64,000 nt of DNA from Pipra filicauda (taxonomy: Eukaryota > Chordata > Aves > Passeriformes > Pipridae). Shown here one piece after another: positions 13,001-25,590 of this stretch (positions are counted from its first letter, which is position 1; each line of letters opens with the position of its first letter). The stretch covers positions 434,001 through 498,000 of the forward strand of contig NW_024104332.1 of assembly GCF_003945595.2 (NCBI RefSeq), read 5' to 3'. Made by a program: the position numbers and the translations under genes. The notes under the pieces are model-generated. The model was given only the letters and a program-made list of their open reading frames with translations, had not been told where the DNA came from and ran no database searches.

Positions 13001-16000
13001 GCAAAGTGTTCTGCTTGCAAGGAGTGAGGAACTTTGCTCTTGACAATGTTCATTAGAGGGCTGTTGGTGGGCCCAGCACACAGAATAATGAGCAGATACC
13101 ATGGGAGACCAGTCCCTCTGCCAAATAGCTGGCAGTAGAGATAGAGAAAATGAAGAAAGACCCATGTGCAAGCCTTGTTTTTCTTGGGAAAGAGAGTGTG
13201 TGTATGCTGGCAGCCAAGCTCAGGTGGCAGCTCCCTGGTGGCCAGGCTTTTTCTCTGTTGTACCACAAACCCTCGAGCCAGTGCAGAGTGGTTGATTGAG
13301 CCCAGCCTCAATCCCTGTAGGCAGAGGGAGCCCAGCAAGGTTTTGGATGGACCAAGATGGGCTCAGTGCCACACATCCCTTTTCAAGGGACAGAAACCCC
13401 TTTTCATCTGCTTTTGCTATTTACCTTGGACTGTTGAGTACCTGGTCTGAGTTCACTTCTGGATTATGCTCTGGGACAGGATTTGGGCTACATCCTGCAG
13501 GAGGAAGTTTGACCTCATAGCTCTCTCAGTAACCACAGATTGTTCTCCTCCTTTTTCAGAACATGATAGAGGAGTGTGACACCTCAGCAGTGACCTCTTT
13601 GATTCAGTCCCATCTTCCAGAGGCTTATCTCAAGGAGGATATTGGTGGAGAGCTCGTGTACGTGCTTCCCCCCTTCAAGTCCACAGTCTCAGGGGCCTAC
13701 CAGGCGCTTCTCAGAGCCCTGGACAGCAGCTTGAATGATCTGCACCTTGGCTGCTACGGGATTTCAAACACGACTGTGGAAGAGGTATGAGCTCAGGGTC
13801 CACTGGATGTAAGGAAATGTTATGGAGATTAATTTCACAGCTCTGCTCTAGCTCTGCTTCCTGGGCTAGATGGTGGCACGTTTTGGATGTGGGAGTTTCA
13901 GGCAGGGAAGAAGTGGTTTGGTTGTACAGCGAGTTACACTTAGGAACACATGAGTGTGTAGGTGTATACATAAATCCATACATATACTAATGCACAAAGT
14001 TTGCCACTGTCTCACCTTGCTAACAGCTCAGAAAATGAGATACTGGAGTTAGACTAAGGAGAGAGGGCAATGATGTGTTTCCCCTGGAAGTATTCTCCTG
14101 GCCTCCGTGCCTCTGGAGATGGGAAGGAGTCAGCAAACCATCTAAATGATGGACTTGGGCATGAATGCTGAAATCGCTGTGTTGTACAAGTGAGTCACCT
14201 GGTGCATCTTAGCACAGGCACCTTTCTTCCCATGGGAAATCTTTGGTCAAATAAACACATTTAATTGCATCAGAAACAAAAAGTAAATTATGAGCAGTGA
14301 TGACCCTTGTCTTGCAGAAAGGAAGAAGAGAGATTGTTGCCCTTCTACTCAGAAATGGTTTCTTGCTTTTAAGGTGTTTTCCCAAGGTAGCAAGAATAAG
14401 TTATACATCATGTACCATGTGCAGCTTGGGTGCCATGGCTGCACAGTCCCAGCCAGGAGGCAGTGGGGCTGTCAGAGGCTAGAGGGGAAAATATTCCAGG
14501 GAAACAGCTCTCCCTGTTTCTTCCCTGGTGCCATGCAGAGAACTTGTGTGTGCTGCTTGCTGTGTGGGTGTGGAGGGAGTAGGGTTATGTAGGGCCTGAG
14601 ATGAAGTGTAGCCTTGTTCACACCTACTCACTGGCCACAGAGCAGGTGGTTCTAGGAGAAGGTGAGTCCAGGGGGCAGCTGCAAAGGTTTGAGTTTCCAC
14701 TGCTGCAGCAGAAGAGAGACAGGAGGTGACAGGGAGCTGGACAACAACAATTTTACACTGATAAAAACAGAGCACAAATGGAATAGAAAGAGGATTGTAA
14801 TGCACAATCGCTGCACCAACTACAGCTATGAAACAGAAGAGTGGATTCTGGTTATTGTTTAGGTAAATGGAGTCATTTGGACAAATTTTCCTTCGTATTT
14901 TCTTGCTCTAGGTGTTTCTCAATCTGACAAAAGAGCTGGTAAAGGACCAGCAAGAAGATGCTGCACTGCCCCACCAGCTGCCTGGAGCCAGTGGTCAAAG
15001 TGGCAGTGACGGAATGTCTGTGAGCACAGACACCTTCACAGACAGAGACGGTACTCAATTACCTCCGGGTTTTATTCCAGATCTATCACAGATGCAAACA
15101 GTGACAGATGGACTGATTTGAGCTCCCTGTCTTCTTTCTTTGTTGAAAACCACATTTCATTCAGCCAGGAATCAGAAAACCAATAAATCACTGGAAATAC
15201 AGCACTCATCAGTTCTTTAGATCCCCTAGTTTGGAACAGTCTGAATCACAGGATAAATTACAGAGGGGTTTTGTTTGCATCTGCCTTCCTTTAAATTGAT
15301 CCAGGTTTTAAGCTAATCAAATACAGCATGTGGGTGAAAGAGTAAATGTGTACCTCTGAAAGTAATTGCTGTAATAGATGTAGCGGATTATTTCTCCATA
15401 AGTAGCAGAATTGGAAAGAAACTTTGTGGAAACCCCTTAGTGTGTTGGAAAAGCAGCACAGCTCTGAGCTGGCTCCTCCTTGCTACTTTTTGCTGTGTCC
15501 CAGATGTTGCTGTATGGTAAAGGAGCCCAAAGGACCAGACAGTGTGATAAATTCGCATTCAGAAGAGGATCAAGCTACACCACTGTCCCTGAGGGCTTGA
15601 GAGCTGCTAAAGGTGGCACAACCCCAAAATGGCCAAATACCTGGTTGAAATGCTTTCTTGGAGTAGAAACATTTCTTTCTACTTAACACCATTTATAGTT
15701 AGGGAGGCATCCAAAGGTCAACTCAGAGGTATTTTTGTACTCAGTTCTCAAAGCTGACCTGCAGTGTAAGTGTTACTGTAAACAGTCACTCACATGTGTA
15801 GAGAAGTGTTTTGTGTCACCCTTAAACAGAAGATTGAAAAGGATTTGCTTCATGTTGTATTATATAGGTTAATATTTCATGAAGAGGAATAGGTTGCACA
15901 GGATTTGGCTCTGTTTTCAGTATACCACAAAATCTGTCCATGCACAAGGTCAAGTGGTTTTTGCTCATTTTCTAATTTCAGGATTAATTCTGTTATAGAT

Positions 16001-19000
16001 TTGTCTGAGGACTTGTTTTTTAAATGATGAAAAATTTCAGTTTGTAAATCCAAGAATAACATGCTTCCCTTGTAAGTTGTAGCTGGGTAGGAAGGATGTA
16101 GATAACTTAGAGCATCTGGAAGCCTGTATTTCTCTTGCAAGGTCCCAAACTGAAAATCAGTACATGTACACATTTGAAATGAAATAAAAAGACTGGTGTT
16201 ACATGAGCTTAAGACTCAGGCCAGAATCTGAGTCCTGTCCCAAGCCTGACCCTGTGCGTGTTCCAGCTTAGTAGTTTTGATTTTTCATCTTTAAAAGTGT
16301 GCAGGAAGAGAAATGTACTCCCAGAGTACTATAACCATCAGTTCCCTGCACTGCACAAATACTGATCCATGACAAAACGCCTTCCTTTGTACCCAGACCA
16401 GCTCCTGATCAGATCCAAAAGCCTGCAGGGTTTGCCACTGCTGCTGAAGAAGACTTCAGCTTTGTTCATCAAGAGATTCCACCACACCCGGCGGGATGTC
16501 AGAGGCTTCATCGCTCAGATCATCCTCCCAGTCCTCTTTGTGATGGCTGCCATGGGACTTGGGACACTGAGAACCAAGGAGACCGAATATCCCGAGCTCC
16601 TGCTGTCCCCCTCTCTGTATGGCACATCTGACCAGGCAGACTTCTTTGGGTGAGTGGTGGTCTTGGTGACTCCTAAACACATTGGGTTATAACGAGCCAG
16701 ATTTGCCTTCAGGATTATTTCTAAGCATAGCCAGTGGAGAAGTGTTAGTGTAGTTATGTAGAAATCCTGTCCTATGGGATCTCTGGGGCAGATGGCTTGG
16801 TTCAGACCAGCAATTAAAAAGCTCCAGGAGAACCACCTCTTAGTTGGAATTAGCTATGAAATGTGTGAAGAATATCCTTGGTGTTTCCATTGGAGTCCTC
16901 TGGCCCTTTGACAGCCACAGGGATTGTCTTAATATATACACACTCTTGCCCCAATGAGAAATGGACGTCCCTGCATCAGTTGTTGCTAACATTACAACTC
17001 TGGGATTAAAATTCTATCCATCCTGTGAGCTGTATCACCCTCCTCTCTGTCAGTACAGAACGTGCTTTCCTGCCTAGGCCCAGCTAGTCCAAGCCACACA
17101 GGCAATTTGAAGAGCATGTGCTTCTCCAGAGTGATTAAGATGTCTCCATTGAATTACTTCATTGTGCTTAAAAATCCTATTACCAAAATGATTATAATTT
17201 GTATCATCCTGTTTTCATGTTTTGAACTTCTTTCTTTCTGCAGTGGTTCTCAGCTCTAAGTCAGAAATATAAAATTTAGCTCTAAAGCAAGTGTGCCTGC
17301 TCTAGATGTCCTTTCCCAGGACTGCTCATGCCTTTCTACTTCAATCCTGATAGATGGGGGAATGAGCCAGAGCTGCATGTCCGAGTCCTCTGTTCCTAAT
17401 GTTCCCAGCTTCTCCTGATGGATCATTGCTAGAGAGCTGGGGCAGAACCAAGGAGCTTCTTGAATGACCAAAGCCAAATGGGTGTCACAGAGGAGAGAGC
17501 TGATTGAGACAAGGCTGGAAGTAGTGCCTGCAAATTGCAGTAGTTGCATTTTCCCTGGAAATAGAATCTTGATTGTCCAGAAGTTCATCAGTATTCTTCC
17601 TTGGATCCAGAGGCACTGGAGTAGCTCCAGGTGTTGGGCAGTCCTTTCAACCAGTGTGACTGTCCTCGTGTACTGCGTGTACTTCAGTGATGTTTCCACA
17701 AATATTTATTGAACACCTTAAATAAATCCTGTTTCATTCAAACAATTTTCCTCTGCTTAGCAATAGTGGAAGTTCTTTGAACCTTTTCCTGTTTTCTTTT
17801 TTCTTTGTAAAATCTTAGGAATTTTAATGAAACCACGAGTGCTTTAGTTGCTTCGATGCTCGCTTTCCCTGGAACGGATAACACGTGCATGAACGAAAGC
17901 AATTCGTAAGTAGTTGTTGGTTTTTTTCCCACTCAAACTCCAAATCTGCAAGGTAATTGGCATGGCATTATTAGCCATTAGACCTTAATAACCATCTTTG
18001 ATCATCTTCAGAATTTTCATGCATTGGTGCATGAAACCTGCAGAGAAAAGGCTCTGCCTGTCTCCAGCTTGGCTTGCAGACTCTTTCAGCTCCTAAGGAG
18101 GGGCTCACTGGCCATTTGCTTGTGCTCTCACAGGCTGGGGCTGGTGGGATGTGAGTGAGCTGTGAGCAGGGAGCTATGTAGACCTGATTGGTGTAAAGCA
18201 GGCCTCAGCCCTGCTGAGAGCTTGGAGTGAAGGCTTGAGTCTGCCAGCCCAGAACTGTAGATGTTCTTAAAGGCAGGAAACTACACTGTGCTTTAAGGAG
18301 TTCCACATGGCCCCGGGACCCTGACACTGGTGTTCTTTGCTTGCCTCAAGTATTCACCACCACAAGTGGACTCCTTTATTGCTATGAATAATGAGGAAGC
18401 AGCTTTGGTGCTTTGGTACAGGATGCCAGGATGAATCAAGCAATGCTCATCTCTGGGAAGTGGTCCTAGCTGTCCCAATAATACCAGTTATATTGTAAGC
18501 CCACGCAGCAAGTTCTCAGCAGAGCTTTGGTTACCTCTATGTAAAAGCTGTGCCATGAGGGCTGGTTCATTTTGGGCTCTGCAGATAAATTCTCAAGGAA
18601 CTGGTAGTAAGATCCTGGGCAGACTCGCATGCTCGTATGTGCCACGTATCTGCTGGCAAATATTTATCCTGGGAATTTACAGTGGCAGCCTGGGCAATAG
18701 AGTCCATCACAGGTCTGCCCAGCTATTGCCAGGACAACAGCCCTTATTTCTGGGCTCTTTTGAGATGCTTTTGGCCTTTGTCTGCCAACTCCTTGCACTG
18801 TCTACTGTAGGAAAAGTGGTATCTGGATTCTTTCTGAGCAACTGAGTGAATCCAGGCGCAGGGAGCAGCGAGGGCTCTCTGCCGAGAGGCACGGGAGCAG
18901 CAGGAGGAGGGGTATTCCCTGAAGTGCCCAGAGCTGACAAGAAGGTCTGCTTTTCTGCTGAAGCTGCTCAACTGGCAGCCTTGCTGTCATTAAACATGAC

Positions 19001-22000
19001 AGCAATTAGCTTCGTTTGCACACCTGAGCATGGAGAGCCTCAGAGGAAAATGTGTTCGTTTTCAGGCAGTGTTTGACAGAGGACATGCTTGGCCAGTGGA
19101 TTACCAGTGGAGACCAGGGAACTAAGTATTCTGCCTGCAACTGCACAAATGGCATCCAGGTAATTTGGATAAACCCAAAAGTGAGGGGGCTTGGGGGGAT
19201 TTTTGGGGGGCCTTGTATGTTGGGAGTGGTTTTATGGGCAGGCATGACGCTAAGGGTGACTCAGCGTTCAGAATCCTCCTGTCTCTCTTTGGCCTTTTTG
19301 ATTTTGTACACTGGATAACCACTGTCTGCACCAGCTTGGGGCCAAGAAAGGAAACAGCATCCTCATAAGATTCACACTCTAATGTACCTGCCTCACTCCC
19401 CATGGTGGAAAAAGGTTTAATGGTGTTTTTGAATGTCGTTTGATTGTCCCATTTAGCAGAGGTGAGTGTGTATTCAAGAGGAAAATTTCATCTTATACAA
19501 GCACTGTCATTATATAAAAGCACAGCTATTATTGCTGCTTGCTCTTCAGAATTTAACTTTGTGCAAAGTCTCGATCTGCTCCTTGTTATAAAAAATTATG
19601 ATTAATAATATTAATTATTTGCATTATGAGGGTACATACAGAGTCAGATAAGGGCACTGCTGGGCTTAGTGGGGAAGAGGCAGATTCTGCCCCAAGGGTG
19701 TTACAGTTTTACAGTTCAGTTTGGGGTTGAGCTCTCCTCCCTCCAGTGCTGTTCACCTGTCTTCAGCTTTTTTCTAGTAGAAAATCAGACTTGTGGCACA
19801 GTGTGAAGCTATTTGTAAGATAAAGGATGTACTTAGTTGTACATTCTTAGTCATTCTTTAAAATGCAGCTATTTTCTGCAGTTTTCTGGACGTACACCTA
19901 ATTTCACATCATTAAAAGTATTGGCATAATTTCTCCAGTAAGTCAGGATAATGTTCAAAGCTGATTCTCACCTCCAGTGGGCACAGGCAGGTGTTCCTCA
20001 GCATGGGGGAAACTGTTCTATGTATTCTGATGAACACATGCACAATGGGGGAGTGCAGGGCTTTTGTTATGGATGAGCTGAAGGAAGCAGCCAGCGTGCT
20101 GTCTGGTAGGACACTTCAACCTCATGAAACAGTCCATGTGACTTTGACCCTCACCATATTAAATTATATATTCAGAACTAATTCAAGGTTTCTCTGAAGC
20201 CCAGGAAAACATTCCCAGTGACTGACATTAAAGCAGAAATGTACAGTGTAGCTGCTGTGAAATGGAAGATGAGAGTTTGAGGCCACCACAGTTTTCTGCT
20301 CTGTGAGTTGTTTTGCCCTCTGCAGTTGTCTGTGCAGTCACTCTGCTAAGTAGGATCAGCTTTAATTCAGCCAGAATCTTCGTGCATAGCATGAAGTACA
20401 TTTCAAGGTCTCACTGATGTCAGTAGAACTGAAGTGTAGATTTAAGCCAAGGTTGTTTTTAAGCACTTCCCTAAACATGCTGGGGACAGTATGCAGGGAT
20501 GTGTGCTGTGTGTCTGCGCACACTGCTTTCTGAAGGATCAGCTTCTGTAGGAATCAGTCTCAGGACCAGAATGTTGCCATTGCCTGCTCTCAATCCTGTC
20601 CTGATATGGTAATTTTTAGTTAAAACGCGAACACTAACATTTTTCTTCATTTGTCTCTGCTCAGACATGTCCACAGATGAACTACACTCCTCCTCACAGA
20701 AGGACCTTCTCCACACGGACACTTTACAACCTTACAGGGCACAATGTGGAGACCTATATCCTGGCAACCACCAAAGACTTCCTGCAGAAACGGTACGGCA
20801 CAAACCTCCAGTCCCTCTCTGAACTGCACTGGGAGCAGCCTCTTACACCTGTCATGTCCCTGTGCTTGGAGAGGTGACAGTGCAGTGGGTGTTAGAAGGG
20901 CCTCTCTGGGAATCTGGTGAAGGGAGGAAAAGTGTCCTGCAATCAAGGAATTAAAGGCAAGTGCTCTGCTTGATCATAGCAGAGATAGCCCAGGGATAAC
21001 GTGTCAGTCACTGGATATGTTGGGGCTGGATCTGCAGACAAGGCTTTGTCTGACTCAGAAATCTTTAAAAAGAGGAAAATCTGACTCAGCCTGTCACGAA
21101 GTAAACCCTGGGGAGAGACTTTCCTCCAAGTCTGAGTCTCTGAAGAGCCTCAGTGTGTGCCTCACTTGAACAGGCACATGCCAGTGAAAGCAGAGGCGGA
21201 ATGTTGCCTTGTGCCATGGGGCTGTTGGAGCTGTTAGTGTGTCTGGACTCTGCCACACAGCTGCACAGCAGGGCTTGGGGCAAAAGTAGCCTGTCACTAA
21301 GGTTGTCAAGGAGTGTGTTCATCTGCCACTGATAAACTGAGCTGTACACCTCCTGGGTAAGAAGCAGTCATCTTACTCCAGTGTGGCAGGCACGCAGGTT
21401 AGGAGTCCACACGGCTTCAGAATCTTTCTCAAAGGGAGGCTTTCAGCACAGTTTTGTGATTGTGTTGCCAAGTTTGTTTCTCTTTCCCCCCCCACCCCAA
21501 AAAGGGCTCCTGCAGCAGTGGTGGCTTGGCCCCACACTGGGATAAGGGATAAGTTCTTTCAAGTCAAGCTGGAATTCCCTGGGGTGGCAGTGGCGTGTTG
21601 GCATGCACCAACCAAAGGTATTAGAGTGTTTAGATAAGGGTAGCAATGCATTTCCCTCTGGTTTTCACCCAGGTATGGTGGCTGGAGCTTTGGGCTGCCT
21701 TTGACATCAGATCTCCAGTTTGATATCAAGCCAGTGCCCCCCAACAGAACACTGACCAAGGTAACTAATCTCCATCTCTCTTCCTGGCATGGGAAGCGTG
21801 GGATCCAGGGGAAGCGATGTTGAATTCATGGATATTGCAGAAAAGAAAGAGAAACCTCCTGAAATCTGCAGCTTGGCATGACAGAGATGACTTGCAGTTC
21901 ATTTCCTTTTCTTTCCCCATTCTTCTTTATTGGTCTGACTTCTCTTGCTAGCAGGAGGCAATTTTTCTGCTGTCATAATTTTATTACACAGAGGTGAAAA

Positions 22001-25000
22001 GATCAATTAGTAGCACCTTTATCTCACGAGGGGATGTATGTACTGTGGCGAGGGCTGGCTGGTGCATTCTGATATGCCCATTCCTCTGGTTCTGCTCAAT
22101 GAAAATGTTGTAAAGCACCAAGGCTGAAATCTGAGGTAGCAGGGAAATGCAAGAGAGCTGACAATATCCTGTGCCCTCACTGCAAAACCCAGCTGCCAGG
22201 AGAGTGTCCCTGCAGAAGCAGAGCTGTTTGCAGAGAGGGCTCCAACAAAAGGGTTTATCATAGGTGAGAAAAGTTGTCTTGGGAAGGGAAGGGCTGTTGC
22301 TGAATGAGAAGGTGACAATTGGCTATTTTTTGCCCTAAAGCAGTTTTTTCCCCTAGTTTTTGAGGGGTGTTAGACACTGGGCTGCTCAGCTGCCTTGGGG
22401 AAATCCCCATGCTGATGTTCATCAAGTCTCAGCAACTTATTTACAGAGAGGGAACCAAATTTCTGTCACATCTCCAGCTGGTGCTGCTTCTCTCCCAGAA
22501 GGCAGGTGAAGCTGATGGGCCTCCTTGTGCTGAAAGAGTTCTGCTCTTATTTTATTCCTTGACGTGGTTTAGTCATTGCTCTTTAACCTGCAGAGCTTAT
22601 GACTTTAGATAGCAACCATGGAATGATTCACGTGTGCAAGCAGAACAAACCAAATGTTATCAGGAACATCTCTCCCAAATTGTTTCAATTTCTCGATTGT
22701 GTGCAGGTGTGGTACAATCCTGAAGGTTATCACAGCCTCCCAGCCTATCTCAACAGCTTGAACAACTTCATTCTTCGAGCTAACTTGCCAAAAAATGAGA
22801 CATCCAAATATGGTAAGTGTTCCTTTACAGGAGCAGATAAATTCTCCCCTTTGAGGGGGATATCCTGGTTCTGTTGAAATCAATGACATTTACCTTGACT
22901 TCAATGAGGCCATTTCTTTATTCACAATTCTACAATTCCTTTAAAAACAGAATTGAAAAGCATGAATAGATCACATAGTTCATTTGTCTTAGTCAGAGAC
23001 TCAGGGGAGCTGGACAGGGAGGACCCCAGCTCCCACATAAAACACTTCATCCAAGAAATGCCAGTGGTCGCTCTTTGATTTATTGCTTCCCCTCATGGCA
23101 CTGGAATAGCTGTCCTTGATACGTGCCCATTAGTTATGCATAGAAAAGCTACTTCAGGTCATCTCCAGGGGTGGTTTAGATTAGGAAATTTTAATATGTC
23201 ACTCTTCTGCTGAGAGCAGCTCAGGGGGTGTGGGTATGTGTGTGCTTGTGTCTGAATGAGAGTGGGGAGACTGAGATTAAGTGAGAAATACAATTTTCGG
23301 CTGTATTTTTCCTCTGACACATGACATACACAGACCCAAGGAGCGTTAGTAGCCCATTTGGGGTTATCTCTTCTCGTAGCTTGGCAATGTACTGCAGCAA
23401 ATTCCTGCTGATAAAGCAGGGCACCCTGTCTTTCCCTTTCCAGCATGGGCAGAAGCCTGTCTGTGTGTGCATGCCTGTCTCCAGACATGAAGGGGCTGCA
23501 GGGACAAGAGAGAGACTTATGCTGATGCCAATTTGAGAAATCTTATGCAGGAATTTTTGGACTCTGCTCTGCTAAGAGAAGCATTTGTGTGCAGAAATGC
23601 CTTCCTGATTGGCTTTCTTGGACAAATGGTGCCCTTCCAGCTGTGTCCTGGTCAAGCCCAGCCCCCCTCACCTCAGTGTCCTGCCGTCCCAGGGGACACA
23701 CAGATAGGTGACAGTGTTTCCTGGCTCACAGGACTGTTCCTCACTGACGTGTCTGGATTGAGCTAGAATGGAACAGGCACGGGTCTGAAGCTTTGAGTGT
23801 CACACCATGAATTAAAGAAACAGCAGATGCTGACTGCAAGTCAAACCAGCATGTCCTGCTTCCCACCTCACACACCAATGCACTGAGGGTCCCCTCACAA
23901 GTGGAACCAGAGCCTGGTCCCTCTCACCATCCCAAAACACCCCTCTCAGTTTGCAGTGAGCCCCCCAGGTCAGATATCCCAGAGCTGCAGCCCCTGCCTG
24001 GCTGTGAAGAGAGGAGACCCAAGCCAGGCTCTTCCAGTGGTGGGATCATCCCAGAGCAGCTGAATTATTAAGCAGAGAAGCTTCTTGCTCTGTCTTGGTA
24101 TTCCCAACACAGGCTGTAGCAAGAGCAAAGGCAGGAAGCTCGTGTGAACAGCCAGGAAGTTTGCACAGGGAAAGTTTTATACCAGCAAAATAACGATTTT
24201 CAGTGGGAAAGAATAGCAACAGTTTTTATTCCATCTGTCCTGCTCCTTATGTGTTTTTGGAAAGAAATGCTTAGTAGTAAATGACCAGACAGATAATTCT
24301 CTGCTTCCCACTAATCATCCAGGCCATAGAATGGGAGAAATAAAGTGAATGGATGAGGATGGCTCCCCTGAGGTAGAGTAAATCCAGTTTGAAATACAAT
24401 TGAACAGACGTTCTGCGGGGTACGGTCCTGGCAGCTCAATCTATTTGTTGTTGTGACAAATAAATGATGGTTTAAGAACCATTGAAATGGCCAGATAAAA
24501 GTGTGTTGTCACTTCAGCAACTGGAAAGAGGTGCCAGTCTTGCTTTGGAGGTTTGACTTAGATTGTGTATATTTTTTAAAAAAATGTATGAAAAGCTTTT
24601 TACCCTGTCACTAAGCAAGTCATAATAGCTTTTGACTTATGTATATTGTGCTTTCTCTTCTCTCAATCCCAACCAACAAAAAAGAGAAAGCATTGAAATG
24701 GAAATTTTGACTTCTAGCCTAAGCTTCAGTAAAGGAAAATGGCTTTATAGTGAAGTATTAACAGATTAGACAGACAGTATCTTTCTTTCTCTCTCTCCCT
24801 TTTGGAGAAGGGAAACGTTTCCTGTCTGTGAGTCTTTATCAGCAGTCCAAGATTTTAATTCCATCTGTGTCCCTGATGACAAGACTGAGGTTTGGTTTTT
24901 GGAGGTTTTTTTCCTCCAAAATTAATTTCTTATGAAATCCTCCTTTCAAATTCATTTGTTTAGTATGGCATTTGGTCAGCTAAACCCACAGGCTCCTCCT

Positions 25001-25546
25001 TCCTGATCCCCATGTCAGAGTGCTCATTCCTAGGGAAAATAACCCAGAATAATTATTCGTCACCTAATTCCTCGTCTGGCACCTGGCTGTAAGGAGCTTA
25101 AACTCCAGAGGTGGGATGTTCTAGAAAATCTGTCTAGCAGCTCTCCCTGAGAACCAGAGCATTTACTGAAGTGCCTAAATATGAATTGAGAACTTCATTT
25201 TTAGGCACACAAACATCTAAACCCTTTCTCAGGTGCAGGAGTCTTAGAGACTGGGCTGTCTCTTGGTGGGACCACGGCAGAGACCTGCACTGGAGGATGG
25301 AACTGGCCCACCAGAGCCCTCCCATGTTCTTCTTTTCAGTTTTGTAGGCACAGGTTGCCTCCAAACACAGTAAAATCACTGTGATGTTAGTATATTTTGG
25401 GCTCAGTGTTCTCCTTGGTAAAGAAGTACTTACACCAAATCTGAAGATACCTGCACACCAGCAGAGAATTTCTCTCTTGCAGTTTGTGCCTGATACAAAC
25501 CCATTTTAAAGGATTTTAAAAAAAAAAAAAAAAAAAACAAACAAAA

Positions 25547-25590
<44 letters not shown>

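Noticed and set aside
12799..13338. Minus-strand frame of 179 codons inside an ABCA12 intron
   Set aside because: No recognisable protein similarity; length is within chance expectation.
15877..16173. Minus-strand frame of 98 codons with protein-like composition
   Set aside because: No family recognised, no promoter or splice framework visible. A database search of the translation would settle it.
17256..17699. Minus-strand frame of 147 codons in an ABCA12 intron
   Set aside because: No homology known to me; about five frames of this size are expected by chance in the window.
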